Assembly: GCA_032622095.1 (NCBI GenBank)
Contig: CP136061.1
Coordinates: 171,617,107-171,681,106, forward strand
Reading direction: 5' to 3'
Length of the DNA stretch: 64,000 nt
From: Siphonodentalium dalli
Lineage: Eukaryota > Mollusca > Scaphopoda > Gadilida > Siphonodentaliidae
Shown piece after piece: positions 22,506-34,905 of this stretch. The notes beneath the pieces are model-generated. The model was not told where the DNA came from. It made no database searches and saw only the letters and a program-made list of their open reading frames with translations. Each line of letters starts with the position of its first letter. The first letter of the stretch is position 1. A program made the translations under genes and the position numbers.

Positions 22506-25500
22506 AGCTAACACTGGTCAATGTGAATTCGGGTCCCACATACTCTAGGAATACACACACCGCTGCACACTGTGGGTCAAATATAGACAAATTTTGACAA
22601 AAATCAGCTCAAATAAGGTTGAAAACAGACATTTCTCTAAATATCAGTCATGTGACAAATGTTCAGGTTGCTACATGTACCAATTATTATTGTTGCAACA
22701 CATGCCGAAATAAATTTATGAACTAAAAAGATCTTAAATCAGTTTGAAAATAAGCATAAGTCTAGTAGATCTGAAATTTTGAAATGGCTGAAACCCAAAC
22801 ATGGCTGATGAATCTTAAATACATGAAAATATCTAGGGTTATGTTAATTAGCCTTGATAATAGTGCAAGATTACCTCTAAAGTGCACATAATTTATCTGA
22901 TCATTGTGCGAGTATAAACAAAAGTTTAACTTTTTTCAACATATAATGAATTTCCCTTTCAAAATATAGTCCATATATCAATGTATATGGATTTCTATGT
23001 GTTTTTTCCCTTTCAAAATTCATGTGAACTCTATTATATTCTGATTTATATGCAACTGTGCATGGATGCACTGGAAGCCCTTGTGGCAGATATTTTTGTA
23101 TCTGTATTTCTGGCATGGGGGATGTCCTAGGCATTGATTGAACCATAATTTGTGTGAATAAATGGTTACTATGGCTCCCTAATGTTCTCGTCTTGTGGGT
23201 AGAGTTTGAAAAATCTTCAAAAATGAGGTCCTGTCCCATCATGTATGGTCATAGAATGGTGCACTGGACCTAAATCATGAATATGTTAGATTAACACAAC
23301 TGATAGTTGTTTTAAATACTACTTCCTGGTCACAAATGCTTGAAACATATGTTTTGTGTCCATGCTTTAAACCAGCAAGGACCATGACTGGTAAATATAA
23401 TGTTTAATTAGGTGAATAGCTATTGGACTCGCAGAGAGTGATAATTTGATGGATTTCACAAGTCGCAGTATCAGTATAATAAGTTGTGAACTTGTGAGGC
23501 AGATGTTGGGTTAAATTAGCCAAGTTATACATTAATGCCCTAAGTAATCGACCTCTTAACCAAAGCAGAAGTATGGGTAACATTTCAGGATTTAGTCAGA
23601 AATGTGGCTTGTTGCCATTCATCGGAAAGCTCTCCCCGAGATTCACTACATTTATACATTTCTATTTTCAGACTATATTAATGATGGAGAACGAGAGATG
23701 TGGTTAACTCATCAGGACAAATCATTAGAATGTAATAATGTGAGTACCATAATGATAAGCATAAATGATTATTGTATTTTGCATGCAGGACTTTAGTAAC
23801 ATCAACAATCAGCACTGACTGGTACAATGTACATGTAGCTGTATATGTAGCCATAAATCAATGACTTTTGGGATAAAAACATATTTCTATATAATCTACT
23901 TTTGTTGATATATTTAAGAGATTAAACTACTAACTAATACCAATATTAGTGATAATGACTTTTTTTGGTAAACAAATTTGACTTTTTTATATTAATCCCA
24001 GAGACTACAATTATCTGCTGAAGTAAAAATATATGATGTGGTATATAGACTGTTTTTACTTTTGTCACATTCTCAGGGTCAAAGTATCATGATTATAGAA
24101 TATATTCTTCAGTCATATTTAAATTTGTGCAGTACATTGTACTATTTTTCGCTAGTGTGCATTTATTATTCACATGTGTATAGCTAAATCATGGTTAGAT
24201 ATTTTAAGTTGAATTTCTTCTAAAATATAAACATATATATTCCAGACTGAAGGAATTTTTGTCAAGATGATCTTTAATATGCACAAGTATTTTCAGCGAT
24301 AATGAAGAACTGAAATTGTCATCATATACAAAAATATTTGTAAGTTTAGAAGTTGCTCAGAATTTAAAATAGAGCGAAACATAGTACTGCACAAATTCAA
24401 ATATGAGTAAGGTATACAATTGATATACAGGGGATCCTAGTAGTTCAGTCAGTATTGGGCATGAATAAGGAATCAGAATTCCTAAATGAAAAGATGTGTA
24501 CTAGTATTTAAATATCGTACATGTATATGGTACATGTATATTTATTCCAAAAATATATAGCATATTTAATTTGTAGTAGACAATTATATCATCTCAGCCA
24601 TAGAGCTTTCTCTTCCAGAATCATTCCGATAACCAAGATGGACACAGTTTAAATTGAAAAGCACAGTATGACATCATTTGAACTAACCATTGCTTGATCT
24701 GCATGTTAATCAGGAATGAGATTTTCTTCATGGCATTGCTGAGAAAGTGCATCGAACATAGCAATATATCTTTTTCAATATCATTGTCATTATTGTGTTA
24801 CTTCACAAAACTGCTGGTAACATTGTAAGAATGTAATGATTGTACATGTGGCAATTCGCTAAATTCAAGTGTGTTTAATGAACTGCAGTTGTGCAATTAC
24901 TTGGAGTCTTGTCCTTCCAGCCATATCTACATCTCTCTCTCCATTAGAACCTATAATAGAACGATAACAATATTTTATGTTATAGAAACCAACATCACTA
25001 TATAAAGGAGACTGGTGCTGCCTAACTCATGGAGTGTGTGACTCACTGGAATTGGCGTCAAGTTTTGGATAGCAGATCTTGAATGTTAGTAACCAGAAAA
25101 AGTGAATAGTTTCAGTCGAGGCCAACAAACAGTGCAAAAGACAATAACTTTCAGTTTAGTTTAATTGTTATTCTCATTAAAATTATAAAATAACAATTCT
25201 TGTAATATCAATCCACCAGCAATGTTATATATTAAGGTTGGCAAAATTGTAAAGTTTGATGTCTAATCTATACTGGCCTTTAGTGAAGAATTGAATATGA
25301 GGTCACTCTCCCTCAGACAATTTTTTTTACAACAAAAGACATTTTATGAAACTTGTTTTGATAACATGATTATATAAGTGCAGTTATCATCAAAACATGA
25401 AAGAAACATATATGCTGTCTCATATATTCATCCCTAGATATTGAATCAAATAAAATACATGTGCCACTGCCAAATAAATTGTGTTCTAAACATCGTAATA

Positions 25501-25565
25501 TTTTTGTCCCACAATATATATTTCTAGTGACGGAAATGTCTGTTGAGTGGTGCCTTTTAACTTCT
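22506..25565. other. Non-coding interior; partial MITE at 23540-23640
   Basis: At 23540-23640 lies one half of the hairpin MITE found at 25566-25728 (AATGCCCTAAGTAATCGACC then CTTAACCAAAGCAGAA). The rest is AT-rich, with no recognisable gene. Confidence 0.55.
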
Positions 25566-25728
25566 TAACCAAAGCAGAATTATGGGTAACTTTTCAGGAT
25601 TTAGTCGGAAACATGGCTTGTTGCCATTCATCGGAAAGCTCTCCCGAGAGCCATATTTCCGACTAAATCATGAAAAGTTACCCATAATTCTGCTTTGGTT
25701 AAGAGGTCGATTACTGAGGGCATTACTG
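25566..25728. mobile_element. Fold-back MITE, CAGTAATGC-end family (Tc1/mariner-like), left arm
   Basis: The two halves are inverted copies around a CTCTCCCGAGAG centre: TTAACCAAAGCAGAATTATG and GGATTTAGTCGGAAA on the left are mirrored on the right. The right end reads GGGCATTACTG|TA, matching the CA[C/G]TAATGC end of the full copy at 59402-59611. The left end is degenerate. Confidence 0.7.
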
Positions 25729-26199
25729 TATGTCTATTATTCATTTGGAGGGAATTCAGGATACACCAACAGATAGAAAATATCCTAAGGGAACTACTTG
25801 TCACTTAGTATTTAGTAAAGAACCTTTGACAAGCTAAGCTGTAGATATAAACTACATCAGTTATAACAAAAAAATGTTTCAAATGTCCGCTCTCAGAATT
25901 CTAATGTACATGTATGTACAGTTGTACCTGTCAATATTCTAGTGGTGCAATCCTCAAACCATGCTGACACCCATCGGTCTCAATCATTCTTTCATTCCTT
26001 CTATTCATATTCTGTGCTTGGACTGGGCTACAAGTGCATGAACAACTGATCTGAAATATAAGAAAAGTTGATTTAATTTTTAGTTTAACATGAAACGGCA
26101 TACATTTTTAAATACTTTTCTGTCAGAAAAGAATATCTATAACATCATTGGAATATTGAATAAAGAATGGGCATCATATAAGATGACATATGATATGGT

Positions 26200-27410
26200 G
26201 TGAGATGTGCTGCAATTGGTTTGGAAGAAAAATTCATTTTGTCCATTTTGAGTTTTTGACCATCAGCCATGATTTTGGCCGAATAACCAAAAAATGACTC
26301 GATCTCATCCATGACAAATTTCACAATGATCTGACAAAAGATGCGACCTGTAACCCTGGCCAAAGGATTTAGTCATGCAAAGAGTAAAATCCAAGATGGC
26401 TGCCAGCGGCCATGATTTTTGGCCGAACGACCCCACTAATGTAGCCGAATGACCCCAAAATTACTCATTCCCCATCTCCATGTCAATATTAACATCCGTG
26501 ACAAATTTCATGATGATCCAACCAAAGGTACGACCTGTAGGCTGTGCCAGAGAATTTAGTCATGCAAACAGTAAAATCTAAGATGGCTGCCAGTAGCCAT
26601 TTTTTTGGCCGAATGACCCCAAAGTTACTCGTTCGCATCTACATGTCATTGTTAACATCCGTGACAAATTTCATGATAATCAGAAGAACAGTACGACCTG
26701 TAGCCCGTCCTAATGGATTGAATATTGAAATCCAAGATGGTCGCTGGCGGCCATGTTTTTTTTCTTCAGAATGACCCCAAAATGAACGGTTCTGGTCTAA
26801 ATGTTGATATCAACAGCTATGTCAAATTTCATAATGATCCGACCACAAGTAGCACCTGTAGCCTGTATTGTTGACGAATCACACACACACATACGCACAC
26901 ACAGACGACAAAGCCATGGCAATAGCTCAAACTTTAAAAAGTAAAGTTCAGCTAATAAAACAAATGGTTGGGTTAGTCTTAACTAACATATATGTGAGCC
27001 AGAGAGGCCCATTTCACATTTATTCTTCAGGGCGAAAACTATACCTGTGTTTCTGGTAATAAACGGTCATTGAAAAATATGGGTGGCCCAGGTGGGAAGG
27101 TGGTGTTTTCATTTTTAGCTCAACTTTACTTTGTAAAGTTTTAGCTATTGCCATGGCTTGGTATCGTCGTCTGTTTGTGTGTGACTCGTCAACAATTTCC
27201 TCTAGCACGGGCTACAGGTCGTACCTTTGGTCATTATAAAATTGGATCATTATAAAATTTGTCATAGCTGTTGGCATTGACATGTAGATGGGAACGAGTC
27301 ATTTTGGGGTCATTCGGCAAAAAACATGGCCACCAGCAGCCATCTTGGATTTTACTCTTTGCATGACTAAATCCTTTGGCACGGGCTACAGGTCGTAACC
27401 CTTTTATGAC
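26200..27410. repeat. Reiterated ~150-190-bp CATGACAAATTTCAT / CGACCTGTAGCC repeats
   Basis: Units sharing ACCTGTAGCCCGTGCC-like, AAGATGGCTGCCAGCGGCCA-like and GGCCGAATGACCCCAAAA blocks recur at about 26220, 26400, 26560, 26720 and, inverted, at 27140-27400. This looks like an abundant molluscan interspersed repeat. A (CA)n run (26880-26905) and AGCTCAAACTTTA/TAAAGTTGAGCT ends border the set. Confidence 0.75.
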
Positions 27411-28299
27411 TGGAGCCATGCTGGTTCAGCATTAATGATCCTGTGCCAGTGCATTCTATTATATATGGAGCCTCGAATATATAAGAGAATGCACTGGCTT
27501 ACAAGGTCAAGGTAAATATTGTTAAGCCAATGAATTCTCTTAAATATAGGGAATTCTCTTAAATATAGGGTTTTCACAAAATTTCAAGATGCAGTCATGA
27601 AAGGGTTAACCCGAAGAAATTCACCTTGATAGTTGAAGTTTTGGACATCTTACTTCTACAAAGATATTAAACTTAAAATATCATGACAAACCTATGTCTC
27701 GTATACCGGTACTCGATAATTTCCTAAAAAATCTGCAGTTGCAATACGGCCTTCATTTGCATGTTGAATTTTTAAATCAGAAATATTATGTCCTATTTAT
27801 AATATATGCATCTGTATCTGTGTTGGTTCGGTGTAGAAACTTTTTCTCGGATGAAGTATGGTATATAAAGCAAAATAAGCGATAGATGATGTTTTGATCA
27901 TATGCAGCTACTAGATGGGCGGCGGAGAAGATTCTCAGTCCTGGGTATCTCCCCCGAGTCCACCCCCTCACAAACCCAGACTCAACCAAATTTTTCTCAG
28001 ATATAGTTAATTTCTTGCCATATCATCACTATATAAAGCAAAATATGTGATTGTGAGGGTAAAATAAGTGGAAAAATATTATGTGGGTGGGAGATACCAA
28101 TGTTGGTAGAGGAAAATTGTTCCACTTGTAGTCCACAATTTCCTAACAGGCACACAGGATATATACCCATCCCTGTTAACTGCATATGTTCAGCAGTTCT
28201 TATGATATTGGTTGGGGTAATGCATATTTTGGGAGGAGATATAACAAAACAAAAGACACCCATATGTAAGGCCAAGTGATAATCTGACAGATTTGATTT

Positions 28300-28560
28300 G
28301 CTCTTAAAGTGCCTTAAGCGGAATTAATTTATTTGCTCTTTTAAAAGTAAAATTCATCTATTTGAGCTTGAGCATAAATCAGATTGTCTAGAAATAAAAA
28401 AAGAGTGAATTAGACTCTGAGAAAGGAATTACAAATAGGTGGACTAGTATATATTATTAAATACATGTATGATAGTCTCATGTCTTATTTACACTTAAGC
28501 GCAAATGATGTGCGCTTAATTGAGCTCAAATAAATGTTTTTTTTACATAGAGCATAATTA
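28300..28560. repeat. CTTAAG-palindrome repeats
   Basis: Variants of TTGCGCTTAAGCGCAA occur at 28295-28330, 28360-28385 and 28490-28525, with AAATAAAT spacers. They belong to the same family as the arrays at 17655 and 58800. Confidence 0.6.
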
Positions 28561-28865
28561 AATGATTGGGTCTATGAACACCTTTCATGTATGGTACATA
28601 TTCCAGATACAGATAATTTAAAGGTACGGTTGGCCTTGGTGGTGGGTATCCTGTGAAAATATTTCCACCCTTCGAAAACCGCCACAAAAATAAAGAACCT
28701 AAAAATGTAGACAGACTTTGTCCATATACAAATAAGAAATATCGCATAAACAGTATGTTATTGTCAAATGTTTGACCATTGTTATGTAAACAAAAGCATA
28801 AAAAGTAACTTTTCTGGTGTTTGTTTATATTATGATGGTAAACATAAAGAGCGTTCTTTGTTGGT

Positions 28866-29643
28866 GAATTCCTGATATGGAACTAATAAAGAGCGTTTAT
28901 GCCATTTGTGTGTGTGATTAGCCAGTTCAAGAGTTGCATTAATATTGTGCTGTCTTCTGTAACACAATCAGGCGCTTGCTTAGGTAAAATATTGTAGGTC
29001 TTTATGATAACATGCTGTTTACGTGATGGTCATGGTATATATGAACGAAACTGTATGCGTTTTAATGTTTTTCTGTTTACGGTGATTAGAACAAATATCA
29101 ATATTTTCGACAACTAAGGCCTCACATGCCTTTAATAGCACTTTAAATGTGCAAATGATTTACGCTGTTTAAATAATTTGCACTTAAGTGCAAATGAACA
29201 GGTCATGGTGAACTAACGATCGACCTTTATTAGACTAATCGCTATAGAATAGACCGATTGGTCATTCATCATATGCAGGCATTGGGGATAAGTCGAGTCA
29301 CTCTGAACTGTTCTATAGTGGTAATTATATTACATCCAATACTTAAAAAGAGATAATTCTAATTTCTGTTGAAAGACACAGAATAATTATTTACTGAATA
29401 TATTCAATATAAAGATAGACTGATCAGTTTTATACAGATCAACCAGTGGTTCACCGAGACCTGCAGATGATTGTTGAGCTTCGGTACATTCAATGCGATT
29501 ATTAATAAACATGCAGGTCTGGGTGAACCACCAATAGATCTTTATTTAGACTAATCGATCTAATATAGACTGGTCTTACACCACCTAGATGCATCTGAGA
29601 TAAGGGAGTTAAAACTGTTCCATGATATATCGTTCAACTTGGT
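28866..29643. other. 778-bp segment present only in the left copy
   Basis: The left copy reads TTGGTGAATTCC at 28861 and TTGGTAACTACT at 29639. The right copy joins TTGGTGACTACT directly (about 42699-42710). The shared TTGGT at both borders suggests microhomology-mediated deletion from the right copy rather than insertion. The segment holds an inverted pair GGTTCACC(G)AGACCTGCA / TGCAGGTCTGGGTGAACC (29448-29465, 29513-29530) and CTTAAG palindromes at 29155-29190. No gene is visible. Confidence 0.8.
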
Positions 29644-30365
29644 AACTACTTAAAAACATTTGGATTTCTTTTGAGAGAATGAGAATATAAATAAACGTTT
29701 AAAAATCTTCAAACAAACACCATTTAAATATTCAAGAATTGGAGTGAGCACCTCTCGGCTACTGACAGTACTGACTCCGCATGTCAGTGTCAGCCATGTT
29801 TTATTGGATTTCAATCAATTGGTGTTCACCCAGACCTGATATTTAAATGTGAATTTGGGCTCCCTTTCCCATACAATTTAGTAAGACACAAACTTACGCA
29901 ACCTTCCAAGTCTGCATGGGGTTGACATCAGCCGATATACTGCAACGTATTCATCGATCAGTTCATGCCAATAATGGAAACTAGTTTGTGACTCGTCTTC
30001 CATTCCAGATCATTCCAAATTCAACCTGCTGGCTGCTGTCAACTGTCTAGGATTACTTGAGTACCGGTACGATTAAACGGACACTGACCGTGGAATGTCG
30101 GATTTCCATATCACATAAGCGTTGCGAGTATAATTTCTGCAATATATGCTGTCTTTGTGGTGCGAATTTCTCACAACAAACGTCGTTAACTTGCGAAGTA
30201 ACAATGCGGAAGTTACAATTTTTGGGTTTTCCCAACCCGGAGGTAAACAAATCAGACAGTGCTTAAAGTCACGCAGTCGGAGGACATCGCGTGGCGAGGG
30301 GACTGAACTCTGTTTTGCAACTTGCGATCGACGTACCACCGGTCATCTGAGTACTATCCCTTTAA

Positions 30366-31479
30366 TGTCGGACTGTTCTCTAGAAAATTTTCTAATTATA
30401 TCGTTCAAGATGTTCTTGTATTGCGATGGGCAGCAGACGTCCCGTTACAAGTGGCAGAAGTCATAATAAAAGTTCCGCAACCTATACTTCAAAAAGGAAA
30501 GCCGCCAATGCGATTCAAATCAGAGAACTGTGACAATTTTTTTCAAACGCCCCAAACCTAATAATATCAGAACCGAAGCAGACGCTTCGGATGTGAGCGA
30601 AACTATGTGGATATTCTATATATATATATGTGTCTTGTCTCTATTTATGTGACAATGTAGAAATCGGTGTACAGGTCGATGTAGAAAAATGTTTATTGTG
30701 CAATTCTGCAAAGGTCAGACACACTAAATTCAGGCTTGGCTGTTTCATATTATTTTCTTAACCACCACTTATCCAGATGAAATCATACACTGATTTTTCA
30801 ATGAAAATTTGGGGGTATATTGGATTGAATTTGTCTTCTGTCTGTCAGGCTTCCATCCATCTGTCTGTTGGGATGTCTATCCATCCGTTTATCAACAATT
30901 GTTTTCTTTTCAATATTAAAGACCGAATGTGTTTATATATTTCAGTGTGCATGTTCCCTTGGTGACTCACAATCAGATTTGTTCAAATAAGTTCATCAGA
31001 TCAAATAGGTGCGAAGCCAGGGCCATAACTCTTTCCCTTTTCTTAAAACAATTTCTTCTCAAGAAGCATTGGGCCTATAAAGCTTATATTTGGTATGGAG
31101 GGGCCTTGGGTGACCGGGGTTCAGATTTGTTCAAATGGGGCCATTTTTAGGAAATTAGGTCCCCAGAGGGTGAATTCGGTGATGCTAGTCCACCTTGCGG
31201 AATACTTTCATTAAATTCACCTTTTGGGGACCTCATTCTGCAAAGGTCAGACACAATAAATACAGACTTGGCTGTTCCAATATTATTTTCTTAACCACCA
31301 CTTATCCAGGTGAAATCATATATATATATTGGATATTGGGGGGTATATTGATATTACTAGATGAATGGATCTCATAGATGGGGATTCACATTTGTTCTAA
31401 TAGGGGCAGAGATATGAGATTTAACTCTCCTCTATGCTGTTTGGTACTGGTATAATAATATTGATTTATAGGCAGCCTG
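30366..31479. other. Spacer DNA between the two giant copies, proximal part
   Basis: Immediately after the TTAA a short ATG frame at 30427 codes a Ser/Arg/Lys-rich 35-mer, and a compatible acidic frame follows at 30545-30610. This could be a broken exon or virus-like ORF but is too short to call. From 30700, a low-copy repeat with TGCAAAGGTCAGACACA is found twice (30710, 31240). Confidence 0.4.
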
Positions 31480-32110
31480 GGTAGGGGCAATGAGGAGGGA
31501 GTGCAGAGGGGTGGAGATTTGACCCCCTACTTTGATCCAAATTTAAACAGTTGGAAATTTCATGCCTGATACTACATTAGTTGTAGATTAGATGTTCACA
31601 CCAAAAATAGGTTATAATTGTTCTCATAGTTTGGTTTGATTTTCCAACATGTATGTTTTTAAACCAACAGTCCATATATTCCTACTTCAGATTAAACTGT
31701 TGGACCGATTTGGCCACAAATTTTAACTTTATTGGGGGTGTCAGGTTGGTAATTTTCAAACGTTTGAGAGCTTGAAGTACTGGTACCAGTTGTAAAATTC
31801 AACCTAAGGGGGATGTGCAAAAGGATTTTTGTGAACTTAGTACTGTGGTATTGTTGTCTTCTTTAAAAGGTAAGAGGTTGGAGATTTGTCAGTGGTGTGC
31901 AATTAGAAATTTCAAGGAGAAGAGCCCTGCTCATCTGAGAACCTCCAGCTATGTCCATGTTTAGAACTACTTATCTTAAGTGAATTTGTCAAGTACTGAC
32001 TCTTGTAGTCTTCAGAGTCCCAGTCTTTACAGTCTGGTGAGCGACCCACAGTCATTGACTGTCTTATTAAAAAAACACAAAGCCCAGACCGTCCACCGAC
32101 CCGTGGTCAT
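31480..32110 (+). repeat. Dispersed repeat, inverted relative to 60195-60660 and 63500-63970
   Basis: 31490-31790 is a diverged reverse complement of 63670-63960 (shared: AGTTTGGTTTGAT, ACATGTATGTTTTTAAA, CCTACTTCAG). 31985-32080 matches the reverse complement of 60195-60275 (CAGAGTCCCAGTCTT, CTGGTGAGCGACCC). In the second locus the LINE at 60719-63490 interrupts the repeat. Confidence 0.7.
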
Positions 32111-32814
32111 GCCAATCCCGTTGACCCTACCCATGGATTTAAAGCACAGCATAATTCGGCATGTTGCAATCCCATTGACACTACCAGAGGTATTAAAACG
32201 TAGCATACGTCTCAGAAATGTTTTTGGAAAACAATTGCATTAAGGTGGAAAAAATTAGATTTTAGGGCTTGGAGACAAAAACCCACCCACCCGGACCTTG
32301 TATCCTGGAATTGTTCAACATTTGTGGATGTGACCCCATGTATTTCAACATATTGTTTTCTGTTCTTGAGATAACATTGAAACCATTCAATTGCAACACC
32401 TGTAATTCCATAATATTTCGATTTCGTTGAAACAATTGTATGATCGAGAGTACCAAATGCCTTGGACAAATCTAGACATACAAGCTAAAGTGGAATGTTG
32501 AACCAATTAATTAATATATTTCTAGGTCTTCTAGAAGAATAAGAAGATCCATAATTGGTTGTATCGTATTGTGTTTTTTTAAAAACCCAAATTGATGTTG
32601 ATATAGTATGTTGTTTTTTATGTAGGAAGTGAGATTCTCTTATACATTGCCTATTTAAAAATACATGTAAAATACTAATTGATCTATAATTGTTAAATTC
32701 TTAAATATTACCCTTCTTCAGAATATGGGAATGACTCTAGCTATTTTCAGATTATCAGGAAAGATGCCCATTTCAAAGGATTTACTTGTAATATACGACA
32801 ACGGTTTAGATACA

Positions 32815-33966
32815 TACTCTCACCTGCCTAATAATAATGATGGGTGGAATTTTTGGCTAAATTAATAATAGTGATGGGATGGCATTTTCATTGCCAAATA
32901 ATAGTGATGGCTGGAATTTTTCCTTCAAATTTAATAATTGTGAAGTTATGGGATGCCAAATTGACATTTAGTAAATAATTGAGCTTAAGCGCAATAAGGA
33001 TGCTCTAATTGCGCTTAAGTGCAATAAGGCAAGATCTAATTGTGCTTAAGCATAATAAGGGAATATCTTATTGTGCTGAATAAGGATGTATCTTATTATG
33101 CTTAAGCGCAATAAGGAATATCTAATTGCAGCTTAAGTGCAATAACAATTATCTTTCCTTATTGCGCAAGTAGCTACATAACATAAACTCCCTGTATTTC
33201 AAATGGTATAAGTCCATAGTGCAATGGATAAGCTGTGAAGATGGCTCATTCTACTATTTGTTGAGGGGGATATTAATTGTTCTTAAGCACAATTAGGAAA
33301 TATCTAATTGCACTTAATCGCAATAAGGAAAATTTGCATCTGATATTTCCTTATTGCGCAGATCTTACCTTATTGCGCTTAACCACAATTAGAGTTTCCT
33401 TATCGCGCTTAAAGGTACTCAATCCGATAAAACTCCTCTCAATTACTATTTCAATGGCTTCGGGGGTCAAAAATATTTGATTCGAGTCGAGGAAGTCACC
33501 CATCAAAGCTCAGATTTGTTAGATATCGATTTTAGAAATCTATTATTTTTCATTATCGGGAATTCTTTCTGGCCCAGAAGACAGTCAAAATTTCGTTATT
33601 ATTACCACTTGATTATAGAGTTATCCATCCTTGTCTGTTTGAATAGAGTTTTGGCGTAAAATCTCGAGCAGGTTACCAAATTGATGGCAGTTATTAGTAC
33701 TCATCTCGAGCAGTTAACAAATTTCAAAAATCAATATCTAATAACTCTGAGTTTTGTTTGATGGGTTCCTCGACTCGAATCAAATATTTTTTACCCCCAA
33801 AGCCAAAGAAATAGTAATATAGGACCATCTGATCGGATTGTTGTTGTTGGAATCTGTTGAGATGGGGACCCTCTTTACGGATTGAGTACCTTTAAGCTCA
33901 ATTATTTATTTAAAAGTCAATTTGTCTTCCCATATGACATCACTATTATTAGGCAGGTGAGAGTAG
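32815..33966. mobile_element. TA-flanked element with CTCTCACCTGCC TIRs inserted in the LINE
   Basis: The left end TA|CTCTCACCTGCCTAATAATA (from about 32815) and the right end TATTATTAGGCAGGTGAGAG|TA (to about 33966) are inverted copies flanked by TA, the Tc1/mariner target duplication. Pairing extends inward (AAATTGACATTTA...ATAATTGAGCTTAA against its inverse near 33895-33930). The interior carries CTTAAG palindrome arrays (32975-33160, 33265-33410) and the TTAA MITE at 33409-33895. LINE-like reading resumes on both sides. No transposase. Confidence 0.65.
33409..33895. mobile_element. TTAA MITE with long imperfect TIRs, copy 1
   Basis: TTAA|AGGTACTCAATCCG at the left is mirrored by CGGATTGAGTACCT|TTAA at the right. 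Pairing continues inward: GGCTTCGGGGGTCAAAAATA against its inverse, and ATTCGAGTCGAGGAA. The TTAA it occupies is the centre of a CGCTTAAGC palindrome (TATCGCGC before, GCTCAATT after). A second copy lies at 57749-58185. Confidence 0.85.
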
Positions 33967-34905
33967 CTTGCATATACCATCACAATCCTTACTTGATTTA
34001 GATTTGAATGACCTAGTTCTGTCAATAATTTCCTCGGGTGTCTTTGGGAACATGAAAACATTATTGTGATACTTCGAAAGATATTGGTCAAATTTAGTAT
34101 TCACATTTTGAATGGTTTGACTTGTATTATTCCCTACATTTATAGACTATTCATTAAATTCATTTGCTATATCTACAGATGATGTGATCAATATTTCCTT
34201 TTTGAAACATGTCGGTAATATTTATAATTTCCCATGTTCTCTTCGTGTTAATTTGTCTTTGTTCTCAGAAAGTGCATTTTGATAATAATTTGATAGTTGC
34301 TGTAGTTTTATTGAACACTTTGCAATAAGATTTATATCTTCATTTTGTTTTTGGATTTGGATTTTTGACAAAACACTTTTATCACGTGATTCCCACTAAT
34401 TTACCCATGTAATATTTTGAGCATATATGACACGTGTTATATTGTCACGTGCGATGACGTCACATTGCTCTTTGTGTGACTTGCAGGCGCTGTAGTTAAA
34501 AATCGTTCTCTAAACAAAATATGTCTGTCATTTCGTGTTTATTCGCTCATGTGATAAAAATGATCTCCAACTCGTTCTATTTTATATGTAATTTATCAAC
34601 TTCGTCCACTAAATTCTATTTGAGTCTCGGTAAACCTCGGCTCGAATCGAATTTAGTGAACTTGATTAATAAATTCTGTATAAAATAAAAAGTCATTTTT
34701 GATCCTCTATATATAATTGTTCTTTTGTTTTATTTCTGAAGATTTTAATAAACCATGTGCCATCCATTCTTGAAGCTTGATTTTTTTGTTAAATATTAGA
34801 TATATTTTCAACTGGACACAGTCGTCATGTACATCTTTAATCAATTTGATGTTATTATATGCTTGTTCTGGACATTTCTGGTCAAAAATAGAATCGTAAT
34901 TCATT

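Larger units (their letters stand above)
16639..30365 (+). mobile_element. Giant TTAA-flanked element, left copy (~13.7 kb)
   Basis: Identity with the inverse of 41979-54964 begins exactly at TTAA 16639-16642 and ends exactly at TTAA 30362-30365; the flanks on both sides differ. The two ends of this copy are themselves inverted: TTAAAGTGATAGTACT outside against TTAAAGGGATAGTACT read from the inside end, 15 of 16 matching. TTAA target duplications are known for the piggyBac and Kolobok superfamilies. No transposase was recognised, so this is a non-autonomous element or one whose protein I cannot see. It contains older nested repeats (TATGGGAGGCC element, hairpin MITEs, tandem repeats). Confidence 0.8.
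32230..34905 (-). pseudogene. Decayed LINE reverse-transcriptase gene, interrupted by nested insertions
   Basis: Read on the - strand, the segments follow the usual order of a Jockey/CR1/L2-like ORF2. They are the linker region (WMAHGLLKSSEIKQKNNYI, about 34740), a FPKTPEEIIDRTR-like block (about 34030), a CDGICKLLS block (about 33975), then after the insertion FPDNLKIARVIPIF (about 32740), SKAFGTLDH and GVAIEWFQCYLKNRKQYVEI (about 32330-32465). Many stops and shifts are present. The DNA between 32821 and 33962 is a separate insertion. The catalytic YADD part was not found. Long dead. Confidence 0.72.

Noticed and set aside
22901-23242. 113-codon ORF present in both arms
   Set aside because: Conservation is due only to the recent duplication; no domain is seen.
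16639-30365. Interpreting the arms as Polinton terminal inverted repeats
   Set aside because: The Polinton genes lie outside the arms, the arms end at TTAA, and Polinton TIRs are usually far shorter with 6-bp duplications.
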